From NCBI GenBank assembly GCA_026874595.1, contig CM049307.1:49627178-49691177 (forward strand): a stretch of DNA of 64,000 bases, written 5' to 3'. How positions within the stretch are numbered: the stretch's first letter is position 1; each line of letters opens with the position of its first letter. Below are positions 10,843 to 22,600 of the stretch, piece by piece. This DNA is from Sipunculus nudus. Its lineage: Eukaryota; Annelida; Sipuncula; Golfingiida; Sipunculidae. The position numbers and the translations under genes were made by a program. Below the pieces are notes generated by a model that was given only the letters and a program-made list of their open reading frames with translations, made no database searches and had not been told where the DNA came from.

Positions 10843-13439
10843 GAGATTTTAGTTAATCCGGCGCAAACTGACTCGGTGTTTATCACCTTGCCAAACCTGA
10901 AGAAACCTGCTATTTCTCACACAGTGTGAGTTGAATATGTCACCAGGAGGTCGCGCGCGGTGTTCAGAGCGTAAGGGGGCAGGTGCGGGCCGAATTTTCC
11001 GGAGACCTGTGACTGGCCCGAGCGCCGATTTCACTTTCAGTCAGTCATTAACGTCAGAAATTCATTGATTAGTTGCTTACTGATAGCTATATATCAGAAA
11101 AATTTAATTATATTTTAGTTATTTGACTTTACAATAATTCGATATACGTCCCCCTTTTAAAGAGTTTTAAACTACTCGATTAATCTAGACAGGTGCAACT
11201 GTCATTTCCATATAGAAATAAGTATATATAAACTGATCAAATTCATCCTTTTAATGTACTGCCTTTTCTCCGTAATCATTGAAGCAGTGTAATGCAACCT
11301 TTGTGGGATAATTAAAATTGATAATGTACATTTTCTCTTTTCCACCAATGCATCATTAACATATGCTATTAATTAAAAGAGATAAACTTAAGGAACTTAA
11401 GGTTTATATTTATTCGTACTTATGATATTAAAAATTCTTCGAGAATAGCTATATGTGGCCATACTTGACAGTGCCATTTTTCACACTTCAGTCTTAAAAG
11501 AGTAATCCGAAATACATCATCAAGCAGTAGTGTTTAATGCAAATGTAATTTAAGTGACTGACTGTTCACATGATTGGATCTCTGTCTTTCTCTCAATGAC
11601 GTCAAAAAGAGACCAAAGATCGTCTGAAATCCCACAGGGCCGTCTGAGTTAAACTATTGACGATAAAACAGCGACGGTCTCACATGATGAAGGTTGCTCT
11701 TTTTATGATGTTCGCCGTGTTGTGGTGCACCGTTGGGGTGATATCTTAATAAGCTTATCAGCTATGAAGGACGGAACGTCGAATCCAAAGGCAAAACACA
11801 TCAAGAATTGTAATCTCATGTCGCAAATGGGACACGCCGGTTGTATTTATATGAATCTTATATTCAATTTATCCCATGGAGAAAATTTTTCGGATGATCT
11901 TAAAGGTTGCTCGGTCTTGGCGTTGCCTCTCTTCGTGGCTGGCTTATAAACAGGAAACAGGCCCATAGGAAAATTAGAATAAACAATACCCACACGTTGG
12001 ATCTAAGGAGGCCCAACCTTGTTTTGCCAAAAGATAGCCGTTTCGCTATGTACTTTTGCTATATCAATAGGCGTGTCTGGTGTCTGGTATGCTTTATCAG
12101 GAAAGTGGCGACTCGTGAAGCAAACCTGTCTCTCCTTTCATTTATTTGCCCAATAATCATTACTTGTTTTTGTTACTGGTAAACACTAATGTTTTCCATC
12201 GTCTGAGAGAGTAAACAGAACATGAAATAGGATAGGTATTTCAAGGCTACGGTTAGGTCTTTATCTGATAAAGGCGGCATACGGCTTGAAGGCACATACA
12301 ACAAAGCCGTCCTTTGTGAACGTTATATAAATATTTAAATAAAAATCACTTTAAAACTTCTGTTTGCTGGTAGACAAAGTGTAGCAGTAATTACAAGATT
12401 ACTATATGTGGGGCCTGTGAAGTCCTTATGTAAGCCTTTGTTTAACCTCAATTTTTAACCAATGCTCAAAAGCTGGTTGACCGGCTACTTTGATATATTT
12501 GTATTCTGCGTATGGTTGACAAGTAAAAACAGGTTATATACCATTCAAAACAACATCCCCTTTATAACGATGTTACGATATTTTGCACTGAAAGCCGATG
12601 AGTAAAAAAACATGCATGACATATAAGCGTTGAGGAGTTCATAAACAAGTCCAGCTAAAATAAATACCAAAACAGATTTCAAAGCAGATCAAATTGCAGA
12701 TGCTGCATGTTTTATTAATTCTTTTCACAGAGCAGTGCTAGAAATTCTTTTAAGAGGAAATTATAAATAAATGTTAAAGAACATAAGTTAGGGATGCTAT
12801 TTCGAGACAATATTAGCTCAATTTGGAAACTGAAGCCAAGTTCAGTGGACATGCTTCCCGAGGATCAGGGATTAAAAAGAATCATACACTGTCTGCTATC
12901 CGAAGGTAACCAGTCTGAATTAACTCTTAAGTAACTGGTCCGATATAATTAAAGAAGATAAATATAGCTGGGTAAAAATTTATTAACATACGATGCTGTC
13001 ACGAAAAGCTTGAGATCTAAAAAAAAATCCCATCACAAAACCGCTTTTGGCCCGAGGATCAGCATCTCTTGACCAGTTACGTCATGGCTCATACAAACGC
13101 ACTTGAAAACGACGAAATAGCCGTTGAAAATGACGACGTATCATACCGTGGCCACACATCTGTTGCCACACCACTGACAATAGCGTTCAGGATGGACTGT
13201 CATGACTAATATTTTAGATACATGGTTTGCTAGAGGATATGAACTAAATGTGATCAAAACACGCACGTGATTGATACAGCTAATTTTTTAATGCAACTGG
13301 AGAATGCTTCTTTAATTAAGGTTATTTTCTCGATTAAAAAAGTACTATTATAACAGCAACACTGATGTGGTAACATGTACCTAGTCTGCTTGTGTTAGTC
13401 AATGGCGATAAGTAGTTTATCATTAAACACAGATTGTAT

Positions 13440-14335
13440 ATTCTAATTAGGGCCCCGCATGAATAAATGAGTGCCCTATAGTAATCACCCTGTCCATCCG
13501 TCTGTCTGTCCGTCTGACTGTCAACCTATCCGTCCACAAATTCGTTTCCGGATGATAACTCGTTTGGATTGACATATGGATTTCAAGCTTGACTTGTATA
13601 TGGCTTACAACTAAAGCAAGAATCCTATTAATTGTGGGGTCATGAGGTCAAGGTCACAGGACCCACATTCTTAAAAAGTGTTCGTGAAATGCATTTTAAG
13701 CTAAAGTTTTTATCCCAGACCTTCCATATTCCACATATAGCTCACTTCCTCATAAGGAAAGATCCCTATCGATTTTGAGGTGAAAGGTAAAGGTCGCAGG
13801 AGCCATCTGTTTACAAATTCATTTCCGGATGATAACTCTAGCTTGGTTTGAAATATGGATATATATCCCACCACTACAGCAAGAACCCTATTACTTTTTG
13901 GGTCATGCGGTCGGAGGTCAGGGTCAAAGGAAACTTATTTAAAAAGATTGCGGATGTATTTTTTAAGCCAAACTTTTCACCCCACACCTTACACATATAG
14001 CTTACCTGCCAATAGGGGAAGGTCCCTTTCAATTTGGGGGTGACAAGGTCAAGCCATCTGTCCACAAATTGGTTTCGGGGTTATATCATATGAATTTCAA
14101 ATTTGACTTTTTAATGACGCACCACCAATGTAAGAACCCTATGGATTTCGGGGTCACGAGGTCACAGGTGAAGGTCACAGAACCACATCTTTACAAAGAT
14201 CATACAGGCATTATAAATGTTTCAACCAAAATCTTTCTCGTTTTGGATTGCCTAACAGTAGGGGAAGAACCATATTGGTTTGGTATCACAAGTTCAAAGG
14301 TCAAGGTCACAGAACAATCCTTCTGATTTATCTGC
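13440..14335 (+). repeat. GACC/GGTCA-rich dispersed repeat, three tandem units of about 250-270 bp
   Basis: After a CCGTCTGTCTGTCC leader, three units start at about 13530, 13803 and 14054, each with CCACAAATTCGTTTCCGGATG or a variant. Each continues with AGCAAGAAyCCTATT, GGGGTCATGAGGTCAAGGTC-type words, ACATATAGCT and AGGGGAAG-type words, and ends with GGTCAAGGTCACAG. Related words in opposite orientation occur at 30337-30826. Repeats with this phrasing are common in mollusc genomes (from general knowledge). TCAAGGTCA and GGTCA half-sites resemble nuclear-receptor response elements, but binding is inference. Confidence 0.75.
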
Positions 14336-15066
14336 TGACCAGGCATACAGTTTAATACATCATATGTAATTATGCCTCTGTTGCTTGGGCTCCTCCACTC
14401 CTACACCTTCATATACGACTATCATTGATCAAACTTTACATCTTGGTTCAGATGTTTTAATACTGTTTTGGATCAATTCCCACTGTCTCTGCATGCTATT
14501 GTAATATTTTTTTCAAACATCACTCAGCCCACACTGGAAGTCTATAGGCCTTTTGCTGGGCCTTTGCTCACCTGTCAGTATTCTAGTTTGGTGTGTCAGC
14601 TTAAGGGATATACGTTTTCCGCATTAATCGGATTTATAATCGGAAGAAAAAAAGTTCCTTTCCAGCGTCCGGACTGTTGGGAATTACAATTTTTATTTTA
14701 AATTAATATATTTGACCGTTCTTCTTGTTTAGGCTACAAAAAATTCATGCCTTTTTAAAGAAAGTTCATTTATGATGAAACATTTTGAATAAGGTTTTCT
14801 CTATCTGGGTGTAACATTATTTTTTTTATTTTTATATTTTTGAGGACCTATCAGAAACATCACAACCCGTTAAATCTTTCTACCTTTGGAAACCACTCAC
14901 TATGACGTATGGAGGTGTGTTCCGTCTGGCTTGTCGGTTCACTCGGAACGACACATGAGAGTTTGAAGCATTTCTATCCACAAATTATCATCCACAAATT
15001 AATGTCACTTACATATTAAGCATGCTTAAAAATTAAAAATTTTAAGGAATAACCCACACCCATATG

Positions 15067-15067
<1 letters not shown>

Positions 15068-15120
<53 letters not shown>
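15068..15120. repeat. (TA)n microsatellite
   Basis: Uninterrupted TA dinucleotides for about 53 bp inside module Y1. Confidence 0.97.
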
Positions 15121-15123
<3 letters not shown>

Positions 15124-15993
15124 AAATTTACAAGAACAGAATGCTGCTGTAAATCATTACGGTATTAAGGTAAGTTATTACATTGCTTTACAGACGTTAA
15201 TAATGCAACAACCTCTCTTACGAAAATATTATTACACCTAGTGTTATGAAAATGACACCACCGGATATTTTGAAACCTCTTAAGTAAACTCCTGTGTAGG
15301 TAGTTAAAATACACACATGATTACATATATTCAAATCTTTCTATAATTCACTTATTTGGGGCCGTTATTCCGGCTCATTTTAAGCCGATAGGGGCCCAGG
15401 AGCCACTAACAGATATATTCAAGCCTTAAGGTAGTCCTCGAGGAATCTTCGTTTTGTATTTCTTTGCCTATTATAACCCTAATTAATGCTCGCAAGAATT
15501 AAAATAAAGTGAATTTGCCGCCTCCTTTCCTGCAGGCTACATCCCAGATGTCGAAAGTTGCATGGCAACATTACGTATATAACGCTATTTATTTGAAAAG
15601 GGAATCATGTTGTCTACGTGTCTCATTAGGCCCGCTCATATAAATATATAGCATAAATATTATATTAGATCCGTGGTATAATGGATAATTGATCTATATG
15701 AAAGGTGAACTTCACCTGTTTCCTGTCGGGATATGTTTATTAATTGTTCAAAAAAAGAGTACTGAATAGCACGAGGATCCTTGATCCATTTCAAATTCCA
15801 ATTTACTTCTGCTTTTAGCCAGATATGTAACATTAATAATTAAGCATTTTTCATCTCAGACATGATGCAATATTGCCACAGCTTTTTCGTAAATATGTGC
15901 CAGAAACATTAACGGTTAAATTTCTTTTTCGTATGTAAAAAGCTTCCATTATACTTAGGTATAAAAGCGTTTGATGTTACAGCAATGCGATAT

Positions 15994-16009
15994 CCCCCCC
16001 CCCCCCCCC
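15994..16009. repeat. Poly(C) tract, 16 bp
   Basis: Uninterrupted C run 52 bp before a (TA)n tract. A 74-codon minus-strand frame that spans both is simply translated simple sequence. Confidence 0.95.
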
Positions 16010-16059
16010 ATTCATATTGATTCGAAATGGTGGAATTCACTAGGATGACACTCTTGTTT

Positions 16060-16061
<2 letters not shown>

Positions 16062-16112
<51 letters not shown>
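16062..16112. repeat. (TA)n microsatellite
   Basis: About 51 bp of TA dinucleotides. Confidence 0.97.
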
Positions 16113-16114
<2 letters not shown>

Positions 16115-16299
16115 ATGCCCTTTTCATTTTCATGCATTACCTTTTATCGTAAGCATAATGCAGTGTGACCCAAAATGTGATTATTAATATATTTTTTTGT
16201 CAAATAACATAATATCGACCCTCTGCTGTGATTTAACAAGAGATAAACTAAAAGGACAATATGATATATTTTTCAAGTATGTTTTTATCGCCATTATCG

Positions 16300-16615
16300 C
16301 CAAGAAAAAGTTACAAAAAATATTTTGTTAAGTTCCCGCCTCCTAGTATCAGCCAGAATCGGTGTACCACTCCTGTGGGCCCTTGGTGTCTGTAATCCGC
16401 ATTGCTGAGTCATTGAAGATCCCCTGAAAGGCGCACTCATTTGTAAGAGAAACTCGACTGTTGGGATCAGACTTTCCATTTAGCCTGTAGAGCACTCACC
16501 CTGGGTGGGGGCCGAAAGTGAAAAATCCCACCGCCTCGGATGTGATTCGAACTCACGATCTCCCGGCTTAGAGTCCTGTGCTCTACCGCTGAGCAAGACA
16601 AGCCGGTAACGAGGA
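16300..16615 (-). mobile_element. tRNA-derived SINE (minus strand)
   Basis: Read on the minus strand from about 16610 there is a tRNA-like head with an A-box-like TTGCTCAGCGGTAGAGC and, about 30 bases later, a B-box-like GTGAGTTCGAATCAC. A tRNA-unrelated body follows (GGTGGGATTTTTCAC, CCCACCCAGGGTGAG, a CAACAGTCGAG region) and ends near an A/T-rich tail around 16310. The anticodon stem (GGACTCTAAGCC region) is mismatched, so this is not a working tRNA. The head-plus-body layout fits a SINE. Ends are approximate and the family name is unknown. Confidence 0.7.
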
Positions 16616-16679
16616 CCAAGATGCGTTTCAGAAAATGCAGCACAGAAAAATAACAATATTTCATTACGCCGCAGCGACT

Positions 16680-18560
16680 TTAATGCACATGTCATTTTAG
16701 TAACTGATTGTTCATTTGATTGGATCTCTCCAATAAGATCCTCTCGATGACAGCAAAACGAGACCAATATTTGTCAGTCTGAACCCCCACAGGACTGTTG
16801 GAGTGAAATTATGGGCCATAAAACAACATCGATCTGACAGGGTGACGGTTGATCTTTTTGTGGTGTTTTGGCACAACGGTATACCGCTCAGGTTAGGACA
16901 TTCGTCAAACCTTAAGGTATAACATACTATGGATTATGAAGAGAGCGTGACCCCACGGTTTTATTTACTTGAATCTTATATTAATCTTACATTCAATTTG
17001 TCCTATGACGAAAATTGATGAGATGATCTTAATGGTTGCTCGGTCTTGGCGTCCCCTCTGTGGCAGGTTCATCAATAGAAATCAAACAAGGGGGAACTGT
17101 GGGAGATCACTACCCACAAATTGAGCCCCAGGAGGCTCAACTTTATTCTACAAAATAGATTTTGCTATTTACTCTCTGAGTCTGGTGCCTTGTATGTTTT
17201 GTCAGGGAAATAAAGAATCGGGTAAGCAACAAGCCTCGCTTCTCGATTATATATGGTAGATAATCACCATTTGTTTTTTTTTATGTGGGAAGCTATGGTT
17301 TTCTTTTATCGAACAAAGCAAATTGAATATAGGCCGTGTTAGGAGGCTACGATCAGTTTTTACATCGGTAAATGCAATGCAGAATAGTATGTTGAATGGA
17401 AAATTGAAAGTAAATGATAAAGAACCCCAGGTATATAGGGAGGTTATTTAAAAGCATCTGTAGTTTGGTACAGAACCCTAGTTCTCTGCGTCTGTTGGAA
17501 GAGCGATTAAAATGGACCATGCAGTGTAAGGTGCTGTGCTGTCGGAATACAAGCGGTCTGAGCGATTAGTCTTTGTAAAGAATTGATATATCAGAAGCAT
17601 TTTGATATCAAAACCATTGAAATGGTAATACATGGTTAGCCTAGCTTTGTAGTCAAGGGCATATTCGTTTGACGGGTGTTTAGACTTCAAGGTAGAGATT
17701 TTGTGAAGAATGAATAGTGTTTCAATCAAAGAGATAATCAATCTTTCTGGCAATTGACAAACATGCGTTACTCTTTGAAAGAAATGTATACATAAACGGA
17801 CTTGAATGGCATCTGTACAGCAAAAAATATACATCTTTTAAAGGTCCTCATTTCCTGCTATATCTGCGTGTTACATTTTATTTTTTTCCTGAAGATTATA
17901 AGACACATCTTAGAACGTTATTTTCTTCTTCACAAGAAAACATCTCACCATTGTGTTTTCCTCTATGTTTTATTGTGAGGTAAGCTGATATGTAGTTTTA
18001 AGTATTTTCTGTCTATATATAATTTGGAAAAGGACGACGTCCCTGACATATTGAGCGTGTAATGAATAAAACTTCTAGGAGAATCGGCATTGTTAAATTA
18101 TCTGTAGGCTTAAGTTTCAAGAAGAAAACAATTGTGAAACTATTTTCGCCTTTCAGACGAGCTTTCTAGATGTTACAATACTGCCTCTCTTGTGTAAACA
18201 GAACACCTAGTTTGATATATATGAAGTAAAGCGATATTGTGAAACTTTATTTCAATCTAAAGAAATCTGATTGCATGTTCGTAAAAAAAAAATATGCACA
18301 AGCATAGTATTATTAAGAAATCAAATCCTCATCACTGTAAAGTAAATAGAATTTGGCGTGGTCATTAAAAAAAGGTTTATTATGGCTCCTTCCCCGCCGA
18401 TACGGATTCAATCGCCACTTAAATCTTTCCGAGTTTACATTACAGTCTTGAGACCGACCTAATGTACATTCGGGTCGTCTTTCTTGTGCCTGTATGAAAC
18501 CCTAGATAATACATCTCTTGAAAGAAATTCATGTCCATGTGACGTCATCTTTATTACAAA
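16680..18560 (+). repeat. Module Y, copy 2
   Basis: Begins with a diverged core (ATGCACATG in place of the octamer, GATGACAGCA in place of the CRE, then CGAGACCAATA and CCCACAGGACTG). It is collinear with Y1, Y3 and Y4 through TCTTGGCGTCCCCTCTGTGG, GGACCATGCAGTG (17511) and a CCGATACGGATTCAATCGCC-like word near 18400. It is the most diverged Y copy. The 118-codon minus-strand frame 17478-17834 is not in the same frame as the open frames in Y3/Y4. Confidence 0.65.
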
Positions 18561-19295
18561 CTAATATTTTGAAAGCTGCTTGGTGGAATTAAGAATACAC
18601 TGTAATAAATTTAAAAAAGTATTATGTTGATCATATTTCTAAATTTTAAAATTATTATTTCCAGACCATGTTATATTTTAATAGCATAATTTATATTTGG
18701 TTTCCACGATACAAAAACTCCATCTTAATTTTTTTTTGTTACTTTTGAAATTACATCCTTTTTACTCCGGGGCATGATTACTTCATTGTCTATGTTGTCT
18801 ATTTTTGTCTATATGATTGTCTGTGAGTGAAAACGCAGGAAAGCATTCAGAGATCCAGTATTAAGTTTCGTGTTAACTGTTATTCAGCCAAGGCGCGTTA
18901 TTTTGACCATGGTAGACGCACACAGATGATCAACAAAAAACCTTTCTTATCTTAACGACTTGATTTTATCAGAAACAAGTATGTTTTGATTAATTGTGGT
19001 TTATCCTACATTGTCCTTTTATTTAAATATGTTCTCCAACTGAGATACATACTGTCACTTTATTTCCGATAAGTGAACACCATTTGAAAAGCTCCAGGGG
19101 CGAGTCAAGACACTAAATTCGAGCGTTTCCCTGTATGGACTTGGTAGAAAGTGTGTCTGGTTGTCATTATTCATACCCGCCTTGTACTTCGCGGAACCGC
19201 ACATGTTATACGAGATTGCAAGGGAAGCACATATGTGCTATAAACTGATGCAATAACATATCCATTTTAAATCGTAGTTTATTTTGGTTGCTGCT

Positions 19296-19297
<2 letters not shown>
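18561..19297. other. Non-coding DNA, nothing recognised
   Basis: AT-rich sequence between modules Y2 and A1. No repeat family, RNA or coding signal was recognised. Confidence 0.5.

Positions 19298-19333
<36 letters not shown>
19298..19333. repeat. (TA)n microsatellite
   Basis: About 36 bp of TA, directly before the start of module A1. Confidence 0.95.
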
Positions 19334-19337
<4 letters not shown>

Positions 19338-20511
19338 TATATAATTTAATTTATGAAAGTTATATCTTTTTTATACATGAGCAGCTACCCTACAGCTGAT
19401 CAATATCTATGATGTTGAAACCAGCTCAACGACACTGATAAAACGGAATGGTATCTTAAACGTACGACGAGGAAAGCTGGATAAATTACATGTAATCGGG
19501 CATCATTGTGAGACTAAACAAGCCAGGGAAAGTAAAAATGAAGCGGATACTTGACAGTAAGTACGGACTTATTACCCTAGGCTCTCTACTCTAGCATCTT
19601 CCCCTACAGTAAATCCTCCATCATTTGCAAACAATTTGAACCGCAAGATTGTTGCTTAGGGTGCATGGGGGCTAGCCTGAACCAACAGAAAAACGTTCTC
19701 AACAGAAAATAACACTTTTGAACTTTTGCAAATCTATCTCATCTCAATTCATAATTCACTGCATGACAAATTGTCCTGCATATATCAACAAATCTAAGTG
19801 TGCTCAAAATATGTTTCCAGATTTGTAGCTATTTAATATCCGCACACACTTGTCATGTATCAGCAGATGCTAACAAACGAGATCACAGTTTGCTTTTTTT
19901 TTTTGCTTTAAGGGTTTATAATTTTCAGAAGAAAGGGGCATACCATGTCTGTTCTTTGCTTAGGTAATATATGTTGCATCACTCACCATTTATTCAATTG
20001 CGCATCAGACCTTACCTATTTTGAGCTTCTGAGTCCGGAGAACCGAATTGGCAGGATATTTAACGAAATGGGCTCGGCATATCCTTTTCCGAATTCCTCA
20101 TAAAAAAATGAAATCTAACAATGAGCAAATAAGTCTAAAAATCGTTTAAATCGAGGCTTCGTTCTTCCATACTATCAAAAAAGGACTGCAACCACAACGA
20201 TTGGTCAACAATCTTCTCTGCAGTACTGTATCTGGTTCATCCAAACAGTGACAGTATCCGACCTCACCATGTAGCTATATGTACACGTATTTATCAAAAA
20301 TATATGATTAATTTATGAAATAGAAAAACCAATTTTACACTCTAGTATTTTATGTGTGATCAGTTATGAAGACGAAATTTTAGCACATATGTTACATATC
20401 TATGTATTGTTCCTTTTTGAGGGAGCGGTTCTTGTGTATTATGGAAGTTAAGTCTGATGATTTGAGAAGCATATATCAATAAAGAGTGCACTTGAATATT
20501 TGTCCTTACAG

Positions 20512-20656
20512 GGAGTCACGTAACCCTATTCATGTGAACAAGGTGACCGATAGTTTCTCTACGGTTAAGCTTTCTCTCTTGCTTCCATTGCAAATTTCCT
20601 TGGGCTTATACCATTTCAATTCTAGTGCTAAAACAGCGCTCATAGATGAACGTAAG
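20512..20656 (+). other. Candidate exon or exon relic, module A1
   Basis: A pyrimidine-rich acceptor (TTTGTCCTTACAG) precedes and an AAG|GTAG donor follows a 145-bp stretch open in the frame reading ESRNPIHVNKVTDSFSTVKL onward. Module A3 has the same length, acceptor, donor and frame (37164-37308). A2 has lost the acceptor (CAG to CAT) and is frameshifted, and A4 lacks the acceptor. Against a real exon: between A1 and A3 most codon changes are non-synonymous (about 13 against 5 by my count), and I recognise no domain. Low confidence. Confidence 0.2.
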
Positions 20657-21081
20657 GTAGTTAACGAGAAGTCAAAAGATAGAGCCAGCGAGTGGGACTG
20701 ACCTTCACTGATATGGATGAGTTTCCACCATACAGACATCCCTCTCGGCGGCTTAGTTACTCGCTGCTCCCGGAAGGTATGATATATTTTGGACCATTAC
20801 ATTTCTTAAAGACTATTTTAAGCGGTCTTAACTAAAGCCTGATCAGCTTCAAGGATTTCATAGCGTTACTGGTCTGATTATAATTCAGAACTAAAGGATT
20901 ATCCCACTTGAGAAACCTCTTTAGCTTCTCCAGTATATTTTATCTTGAACACTGTCTCACATAAGAACCCAGGTGCATCCGAGTGAACTGAATCGACAGA
21001 TAAACCTTGTCCACTTTGTAGTTTTTGCTTCCATCCACTTTAGAACCGATGACGGTTCCTGGCAATTGGATGGAATGGAAA

Positions 21082-21427
21082 CAGGAGCGTCAATACAGGG
21101 GGGATGGGAATATATACCCCCATATACACCCCCCCCAAGGGAGGTAGGGTGGTCAATGTAATCATCCCCTCCCCCTTGATATTCAGAGAATAATATTTAT
21201 ATATTGGAAATGAAATATATTTATAAATAGAATTATATACTTTGGTTAAATTTATGAATTTAATATGAAACTATTATTATTATATATCTTAACCTGATTA
21301 AGAATTAACATATACTTGAAACATACCTAATTATTTAAAACCTTCATACACGTATGTGTTGGTGTGTGTATAAAAAAAATTGCGAGTCAACCCCCCCCCC
21401 CCCCATGAAGAAAATTTGACGTCACTG
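21082..21427 (+). mobile_element. hAT-type MITE, 346 bp, perfect 8-bp target duplication
   Basis: Left end CAGGAGCGTCAAT, right end ATTTGACGTCACTG (reverse complement CAGTGACGTCAAAT), flanked on both sides by AATGGAAA (21074-21081 and 21428-21435). The paralogous modules show the empty site with a single AATGGAAA at 28721-28728 (A2) and 37762-37769 (A3). An 8-bp duplication and CAG-starting inverted ends are hallmarks of the hAT superfamily. Contains a C14 tract at 21391-21404 next to the right end. Non-autonomous: no transposase frame. Confidence 0.93.
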
Positions 21428-22477
21428 AATGGAAAGCTTTCTATGATGTAATTATCTGAATCTATGTTGCCAAGGGGAGAAACTGCTTTGCTCAAAATTA
21501 AAAATTATATATAGACTTACAAGACATGGTGACCTACAGCTACCCCTATGTAAAATTATATCCTGAGTAAAGTAACTTCATAACCTCGTAACTGAAATGA
21601 GAATTTCATTATCTCTACACGCAAAAGTGGGTGTCACATATATATATATGGAAAAGAATACTGACTGCCATGTGTTTTTCTTTTTAATTTCAGGTTCATA
21701 TTTCGTATTACTTCTGAGGTGAGGCATAAACTTAATAATACTAATGTCACAAATATGTTGCCATGTGTCATTAACAGCAGCATCAACATTTAAAGTCTCC
21801 TACTCACGTATTTGCTGGAAACCCCGTTGGGATTAACTTATTCGAATATAGAGAAGTTTCGTAAGTTACTTTATCTATTAACTCCACAATCAGCTGATAT
21901 ATATTGCATTTAATATTCATAGTTTTCAATGTCTATCTTAGAGCTGTCATAGTGACCTCTGGTATTTTAGATTTTGTATGCATCCCTATCCTCTGTATCC
22001 TCTCATAACGTGATGAAAGTGTGATCTATGCTTGATGCGATTGTTAATGCTGTATTCTGCTTTTCTTTCAGTTCTACATCACGACATTCAGAATCGCTCC
22101 TTTTTCGTACTTTAATAGTGATAATCATATAGAGATATACAATCACATATGCATGTACAGCATATTTAAATGGAAAGGATATTCACAAACATCTACATAA
22201 ATATTCTGCGTCTCAGCACTCGAGGATGAAAAGAATGATATGGAATATTGATTGAGAAGGTGCGTTTAAAGTAAATAACATTCATTGCTTTCGCTTTATT
22301 GTAATGATGGTTAACAATATTTTTCATTCTTATTGATTTAATTGCACTGCGTTTCAACTTCATTGATAAGTGTTGATTTGAGAGCTCGAGACGTCGAATC
22401 TCCGCCACTGCCATGGCCAAGTTTTCTTCAGTATGAAAATATTATTAAGTTTGTCCCTTTTATTATTAGTATATCTA

Positions 22478-22600
22478 ATGCAAATGTTATCTGAGTGATT
22501 GGCATTTATCGTGGCTGACTCTCTGCTGGGAAGTTTGTTTCCTGCCTGTGACGTCATACAAAGGAGGACTAAGGTTCGTCAACAGGATTTCTATTAGTAG
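22478..22600 (+). repeat. Shared core element with octamer and CRE (module A1)
   Basis: ATGCAAAT at 22478-22485 and TGACGTCA at 22549-22556, 71 bp start to start, followed by GGAGGACTAAGGTTCGTC. Module A3 has the same motifs at the same 71-bp spacing; A2 has them 46 bp apart. Confidence 0.8.

Larger units (their letters stand above)
6427..11679 (+). repeat. Tandem array: five copies of a 1,050-1,051 bp unit
   Basis: Units begin at 6427, 7478, 8529, 9580 and 10630, giving lengths of 1051, 1051, 1051, 1050 and 1050. They are nearly identical. The differences I saw are a T-run of 6-9, unit 1 starting ACCGGTATAC where the others read ACCGAAATAC, three single-base changes special to unit 1, a T-to-G change in unit 5 (10826), and an A-run/AGGG/AGAG difference near each unit end. 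Each unit joins the second half of the GC-richer insertion, the tail of module X and the start of module Y (shared core). The trinucleotide TCA sits at the left edge (6427), at every junction and at the right edge (11680), so the founding junction could have used 3-bp microhomology. The 107-codon plus-strand frame repeated in the units resembles no family I know. Confidence 0.95.
11680..15620 (+). repeat. Module Y, copy 1 (with internal insertion)
   Basis: Immediately follows the array. Similarity to Y2 (16810-17380), Y3 and Y4 is recognisable through the words GCTATGAAGGAC (11760), GGCAAAAC, TTCAATTTATCCCATGG, GGTTGCTCGGTCTTGGCG and TCTGGTGTCTGG. Its second half matches Y3/Y4 again at about 14810-14900 and 15357-15600 (ATCCCAGATGTCGAAAG, TATATAACG). 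In between lies the GACC-rich repeat 13440-14335, which the other copies lack at this place. Open frames in it do not persist across copies, and no gene is supported. Confidence 0.65.

Noticed and set aside
6427-11679. 5S rRNA, snRNA or histone gene array
   Set aside because: The roughly 1-kb period suggested it, but I found no 5S, U1, U2 or U6 sequence, histone frame or histone stem-loop in the unit.
15909-16133. Repeated Tyr-Ile open frames over (TA)n tracts (also near 40872, 42986, 53883)
   Set aside because: Translated microsatellite, not protein.
16490-16610. Functional tRNA gene
   Set aside because: A and B boxes are present but the anticodon stem is mismatched and a tRNA-unrelated body follows, so it is a SINE.
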